Below are positions 58,446-64,000 of a stretch of DNA of 64,000 nucleotides, one piece after another; positions within the stretch are counted from its first letter, which is position 1; every line of letters begins with the position of its first letter. The stretch covers positions 4,791,501 through 4,855,500 of the forward strand of contig JBBDHG010000026.1 of NCBI GenBank assembly GCA_037951165.1, in the 5' to 3' direction. This DNA comes from Lophius americanus (taxonomy: Eukaryota; Chordata; Actinopteri; Lophiiformes; Lophiidae). Below the pieces are notes generated by a model that saw nothing but the letters and a program-made list of their open reading frames with translations, made no database searches and was not told where the DNA came from. The translations under genes and the position numbers were made by a program.

Positions 58446-58537
58446 TATAAAAGGCAACAGGCTGAGGCCATCTTTCATCCCACATCCATTTCCCTCCGTA
58501 ACTGAGGCCCGGCGGGTCAACAGGATTACAGGTACAG
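58446..58537 (+). promoter_or_regulatory. Candidate plus-strand TATA promoter and leader exon
   Basis: TATAAAAGG at 58446-58454 is a strong TATA box. The next 83 bases contain no ATG and end at a consensus donor (CAG then GTAAAC, exon end 58537). The direction is toward, and antisense to, apob-2, whose 3' end is 0.9 kb away. No downstream exon was identified, so a transcript is only inferred. Confidence 0.35.
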
Positions 58538-59255
58538 GTAAACTGTGGATGATGATGTTGAGTTGTTGGGGTCTCAGTGAAGACCAAATTAAATAGCTAT
58601 TTTTTCTATAAAAACTTTTTATTCTATAGTTTTAAAGGTTATAAACCTTTATATGTATCATTACAATATTTTATGTAACTAATATATAAATATATATCAT
58701 GATTTGCCTTCAATTTAGTGCATTGAAAATATGGTTTGTGTGACTTTAAAGCTCAGCTCCTCCCATTTATGTAGCCTTTTAGGTGTTGTGTATCTTGTTT
58801 TTATCTTGTCTTTGATATATTAATATAAGATTATGATAAGTAAGAATAAGATTATGATAAGATAGTAAGTTTAAAACAAGTCTGCTTTGATATGTAATGG
58901 GGCAAAGCTTCTGTTTATGGGATTTTGGGAGTTACAGTAGGATGTGTGATCATTTCAACATTTACCAGTGCTTGTTCTTTGAGGATGGGTTGGTGTGTCC
59001 TGAATGTGCTGTTTTTTGTTTCCCCTTTGAAATACCGTAAACTTGCCACTCTTCTTGGACAAATAGTATATTTTGGCCATTTGGCCAATTTTGTATCATT
59101 GCCCACTTCGGTATTTTTTTTTGTCTTAATTTCTCTTTTGTTTTCATTGGCATCAGTAATCATTTATCGCTTTGATATCTGATGTTAAATGTTATATTCA
59201 CCACCATGAAACACCATGGAGTAAAAAACCAGGCATAAATATTGCATTGATGTAT

Positions 59256-59261
59256 TTTATT
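59256..59261 (-). terminator. apob: Poly(A) signal of apob-2 (AATAAA, minus strand)
   Basis: TTTATT on the plus strand, about 200 bases beyond the apob-2 stop codon; a 3' UTR length similar to apob-1. Confidence 0.6.
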
Positions 59262-59462
59262 GATGGTTGCAGGAAAAGTTTCAGTAAAACAACATTTTCA
59301 GTGTTTGAAACAGTAAAGTATGTAATTAAACGACACAACAGATGTTTTTTGTTCAAACTTAATACTTTAAATATGTTTATAGAGGTAAGTGTCCATACAT
59401 GTGTTTGGATCAGGTGGTAGTGTTTCACATGGAGTTAGGCCTCAGCCTGTGAGGAAGGTTCC

Positions 59463-62400
59463 TCACATCTGGAGGGGAAATGGAAGATCGATGTCAAACC
59501 TTCCCTCACTAACTCTCACGTAGAGCTGAGCCTCATCTGAAGCCTGCTGCAGGAAACCGTAGACAGTGTTGTTGAACTGGTCCACCACATAGATGAACAT
59601 GTCCATAATGTACTCAAATGCACCATTGACCTTCTCCATGTCGAAGGCAGCGACCTGGTCAACAACACCCTTCATGGCTGTGATGAAGTTGAGATAAAGG
59701 ACATTGATGTTGACAAACAGAGCATCTAGATAGTCAGACTTAATAGAATCAACAAACTCCTGAGATTTCTCTACAACAGCCTTCGTGGTCTCTCCAATCT
59801 TCACCAGCATTGTATCAAGGCTCTCCATGTTTTTTACAAAGTCCACTATCTCATCAGAGATGCTTTTGAAAATGGCTTTGACCTGCTCCAAGATCTGGTT
59901 GCCAGTGATTACATCACCAATTGGCATACGCAATTTCACACTGCTTATCTTCTCAACAACGGAGTTATAGTAGGCCTCCATGGTCTCAGACAGAATCTGG
60001 ATGGTCGTATCTAGCATAGCCGCAATGCTGCCGGTCACACTCCTCATGACCTCAGGGAGGGTTGTCATCTCATCAGACCCAGGAAGTTTGAACTGAGTCT
60101 CCCTCAACACACTGATGACAGCATCCAGGAAGACCTGGACGGTCTGCTGGTACTGGACAAAGATGTTCCTGAAGAAGATTGACAGCTGGCTCAATTGGGC
60201 ATCATAGTTGATGGCAGCATTGTAGGCGTTGCTGACGCGGGTAACAATAAAGTTCTTTGACTCTTCGATGGTCCGGGTGATCTGGTACTTGTCAGCAAAC
60301 GATGTCAGAATGGAGATGATGGACGGCAGTCTTGTCTTCAACTCAGTCAGCATGACCTTTGGTACCTCCATGTTGTAAGATATGCGCAGGTTCGTCTTAT
60401 CATCATCCTTGGGAGATGATCTGATGACCAGCATATCAACATCAACCTCTGGGGTGGACTGTTGAAGAGGAGAAAAAAATGAATGAATTTTCAATTATAA
60501 GTATTGCTTTATTTTGGAGAATTCTGCTTTCAATTGTATCACAAAGCTCATTTTAATGATACTTACAGGATAACGAGCGTAGACTCGTGCACTCATCTGA
60601 AATGGGATTTTGCCATTCAACTGAAGACCCAGGAAGCCAGCAGAGGGGTTGGACACTGTAGCACTAATAACATCTTTGTAAGAAGCATAACGAAGGTTCA
60701 TGCCAGTGAAAGAGGGACTGGTGAGGTCCATATTCAGAGTGTGACGAGAGCTGCTGGAGGAGGAGGAAAGCATTTTAAATAAGAATCTCAAATATTACTT
60801 GAGCTTACCTTTAATCTGCAGGAATCAAAGGAAGATATTTACCTGTCATCGGCCTCAGGCTCTGCCCTAAAATGCAAAAAAAAAAGAAAAGAGAGTTTAT
60901 TAATTAAAGAATTTACAAAGACAAAACAGATTATTTACAATAAGATTATGCAAACAGAATCTTACTTCAAGACTTGGACAATGGCATGATTGACATCCAT
61001 GTTCAGCTCAGCGTGGTTCAGCACAACCTTGCTAATCACGTTCAGGGCTTCATTTTCGAAGGTCACAGTCGTAGAAGCTGGTGGTGAAAATTGTTTCGCA
61101 AGAATTAAAACTGATGAACCCTAACAACATAAAGAATTTAAATAAACACAGGGAATTAGGTCAACTCACCATCCATGTCATACTCCAAGAGCACAATGAC
61201 AGAGGTGGCAGAAGACTTGAAGGTGACTTTTATGACGGGAAGATTGCTCTCTACTCCAGCAAGTAGGTTTGTGGTGTAAAGTGGGCTGACAAGCTTGACA
61301 TTGGTAGAGATCTTCTTAGTGACTGTATCAACAACTGTCTTCTCAAAGATGGTGAGCTCACCCAGGCTGCTTGGCTGAGCAATATCAATCTCAATATCGG
61401 CAATCAAGGAGGAGGCTGGCGCGAGGTCAATAGTAGCTTGGGCAATGTGTTTTCCGTTGGTGTTGAAATTGAACAGGTTTGCCTCGTTGTTGCCAGTGTA
61501 CTTCAGCACTGCATACACACGGCTCAGGGAAGCTTCAACTGCCAGACTCTCATTCACATCCATGCCAACGATCTTGGTGGTGCCATCGTTGATTTTGGCA
61601 TCAGCAATAATCTTGGAGGTGGAGCGTAGGCCATCATTATTCAGATAGAGAGTGAAATCATTGTCAATGAATCCTAAAACCAAATAATTTTCAAGCACTT
61701 GGCCATCCATGTTTGCCTTATTGGATGACTCCATGGAAACATAATAAAGGTTTCCCTCCATCTTCAGACTCTGGTCTGCGCTAAGCTTTCCAACAGCATT
61801 GATCACAGGGAAGTTGAAATCAGCCTTCATCATCAAGGTGGAGACAGCATTAACTTTGGTCATGGTGTCTACAACCAGATTTTGGTTTGCTTCCAGGTTG
61901 AGAATAGGCAGTGCAATTTTTGCAACAGTTTTCACAGAGATGCCAGTGTCAAGAGTCTCAGTGTTCATGCTGAAGGTGCTGTCATGAGTGCCTTTGATAA
62001 GAGGATTTTCAAGGGACAGGGCATTGGCCAACTTAATTCCTCTCTTGGTGGTCAGGCTGGTGGTGCCATCAAGTTTGGCTTTGAGACTTTCAAATACAGA
62101 GGCAGTGGTGGCTCCAAGACGGAAAACAAGATCTTCATCAGAATACAGTCCAGCATTGAGATTCAGATTGATGATAGCAGACTTGAGGGTCAGCTCCGTG
62201 ATCAGGTCACCCAAAGAGGGAATCTGGACCAATCCCATTACATCAACAAGGGGAGCACCTTGTTTTTTTCTGTAAACAATCTTGGCATCAACATCCACAG
62301 TCTGCTCAGTGGTGGTCAAAATATCATTCAATCCAGTGTGCTCATACAGATTAAGATCGCTGATAGCTGGAGTACGGAAGTTAACAAATGGCAGGTCAAT

Positions 62401-64000
62401 CTCAGGAATGCTGATTGGGGATGTCAGGAAGTCAAGATTGGCCTCACCATTCATGGCAACCGAGAGGGCAGCCTCACTTCTGCTATTGTCAACAGTGAAG
62501 TTGTAGAACATCTTGAACTCATTAAGACGAGCAATTGCCAGGGTGTTCATTGTCTGGCCCTCAGGTTTGATGGTGGCTGAGTAATCATTCTGCAGATCTA
62601 TCTTAGCAGTCAGAGTGTCAAAGATGTTGACCCTGGCATTTCCTTTGTTTTGGAATTCAAAGACAATCTCAATAGGGCGGACAAGAATGTTGATTCCATT
62701 TGACACAACTCCACTGACTGCTCCATACAGTTCTGTGTCATGGTTTGCCTTAATCTCAGCCTTCATATCATAAAGGCTGGCATGTCCAGAAGCCAAAATA
62801 AGACTGTTCTTAATGAATGGTGCCTCTATCTCATTGCGGATATTAAACTTGAGATAGGAAAGGATTGCAAGCTCGCCAGTGATTTGCTGTTTCATCTTCA
62901 GGATACTGGAGTCCGTGTCACCAGAGAATGTTAAAATGGCCATTTTGGGAGTGAATGACAAGTGCAAGGAGCTCTTGTGGTTGCCATCCTCAGCATTACC
63001 ATTGCGAGTACCTGAATTGTCAGCTGTTAGAGTGAGGGTGTATCCTTCTTGACGGAGAACTGCTTTCTGGGTAAGACTAATGTCATTTCTGATGTTGAAC
63101 AGTGGGAAGTCCATCAAGTGGGTGTAAGTTGTTTCAAGAGAGGCAGACATTCCTTCTTCCATTGCAATAAAGCCAGTGTTGATCAACTCAGCAGAGTAGG
63201 GGGTAGTGGTAACCTTAAGTGTAGTCTTGGCTTGGGCCTGGCCTGATAATCCGTAGAGACTTACAGAGGCCTGATGTTCAACTCCAAGAACCTCATGCTT
63301 AAACTTAAGAGTCTCAGCAAGGACAATGCGGCTCCTTTTTGGCATTGCAACACGAGCCGTGGAGTCAAGTTTGTAAGTGAGCATTTCAAAACTTGGAGAT
63401 GTGGCCTGGGATGTAAGGAATCCAGTGAATGTGGGTGTCATTTCGCTCTCAGTGGAGTTCTGGATCTCAGCAGACGTCTTGAAAATGTAGATGGGTGTGT
63501 TAAATTTGATCTCACCATACAGTTTACCAAAGCAAGGGACCATGATCTCAGTTGGAATGTTGGGCAACTTGATCTCAGGAACTTGAAGAGACTTAACAAG
63601 CTTTTCCATGGGAATTTGTGGGATGGCAGGGAATGCAATCTCTGGAAGAGTGATTTCTGGGAAGTTGAGCTCAGACATGGAAGGAAGGAAGCTTAATTTC
63701 AGTTCTCCAAATACTGCATCCACATCAATCAGTTTGATCTCAAAGTTGACAATCATATCAATGAGATCAATGATTTTCATCTTGATGTCATCGATGGAAA
63801 TTGTGGTGGCCTCAACAGTGTAGACATTCATGATGGTGAACTGAGGGATGTCTAGCTGTGTTGGGATTTGAACAGTCTTCTGCCAATCCATGCTGAATTT
63901 CACAGAGGGAACAACGAGATCAGTGAAAGGCATAACAAAGGATGGTATTGTTATCTCAATATTGTTCACAGCAGTAAAGAGTCCATCGATCATTTGCTTT
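59463..64000 (-). CDS. apob: Apolipoprotein B paralogue, 3' part (apob-2, partial)
   Basis: This is the second tandem apoB gene, truncated by the window edge. Visible exons are 61170-64000 (part of the giant exon), 60966-61077, 60843-60866 (a 24-base microexon encoding AEPEADD), 60567-60753 and 59463-60458. All have AG/GT borders and join in frame to 1,382 codons plus stop. It carries the Pro-rich beta segment (ITIPSFVMPFTDLVVPSVKF, FPEITLPEIAFPAIP), then VPCFGKLYGEIKF. Further along is a site-B-like block TTSLTTKRGIKLANALSL (about 62000-62066), close to the LDL-receptor-binding motif of mammalian apoB-100. Relative to apob-1 and human apoB it lacks about 110 residues between YRKKQGAPLVD and QIPSLGDLITE (near 62220-62270). 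Its last exon ends FDIDLPFPLQM. Confidence 0.93.

Noticed and set aside
61882..62580. 232-codon plus-strand ORF
   Set aside because: It is the antisense shadow of the apob-2 giant exon.

Overview
This window is vertebrate nuclear DNA, almost certainly from a teleost fish. It contains intron-split genes with consensus GT-AG splice sites, AT-rich introns, Tc1-like transposons, tRNA-derived SINEs, fish-type LINE debris and minisatellites. The conserved order pum2 - rhob - apob matches the human 2p24 neighbourhood. I cannot name the species from sequence alone.

Layout. (1) About 2.06-13.6 kb, minus strand: the 5' half of pum2 (Pumilio RNA-binding protein 2). Nine coding exons give 509 codons that join in frame. 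The Pumilio-repeat domain lies beyond the left edge. (2) 14.26-14.86 kb, plus strand: an intact single-exon rhob GTPase, head-to-head with pum2 across a few hundred bases holding a TATA box and CCAAT boxes. (3) 16.9-19.4 kb: decayed Tc1-like transposons. (4) 21.0-40.15 kb, minus strand: a complete apolipoprotein B gene, here called apob-1. Its 26 exons sum to 9,891 coding bases (3,296 aa) in one open frame. (5) 40.2-59.4 kb: repeat-rich spacer that contains remnants of a third apoB gene at 50.08-51.28 kb. (6) 59.46 kb to the right edge, minus strand: the 3' part of a second apoB gene, apob-2, with five exons and 1,382 aa visible.

Main biological point: this is a tandem apoB cluster with two coding genes and one wreck between them. 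Compared with each other and with what is known of mammalian apoB-100, the two coding paralogues have lost different internal segments. apob-1 lacks the basic LDL-receptor site B motif and roughly 310 residues after it, including a removed microexon region with exon fusion. It also lacks a Pro-rich beta segment near the middle. apob-2 keeps both but lacks another Pro-rich segment that apob-1 retains. This suggests functional partition of lipoprotein structure and receptor binding between the two proteins. RhoB also has unusual residues: Thr at position 41 in place of the usual Asn, and a CVLM CAAX box.
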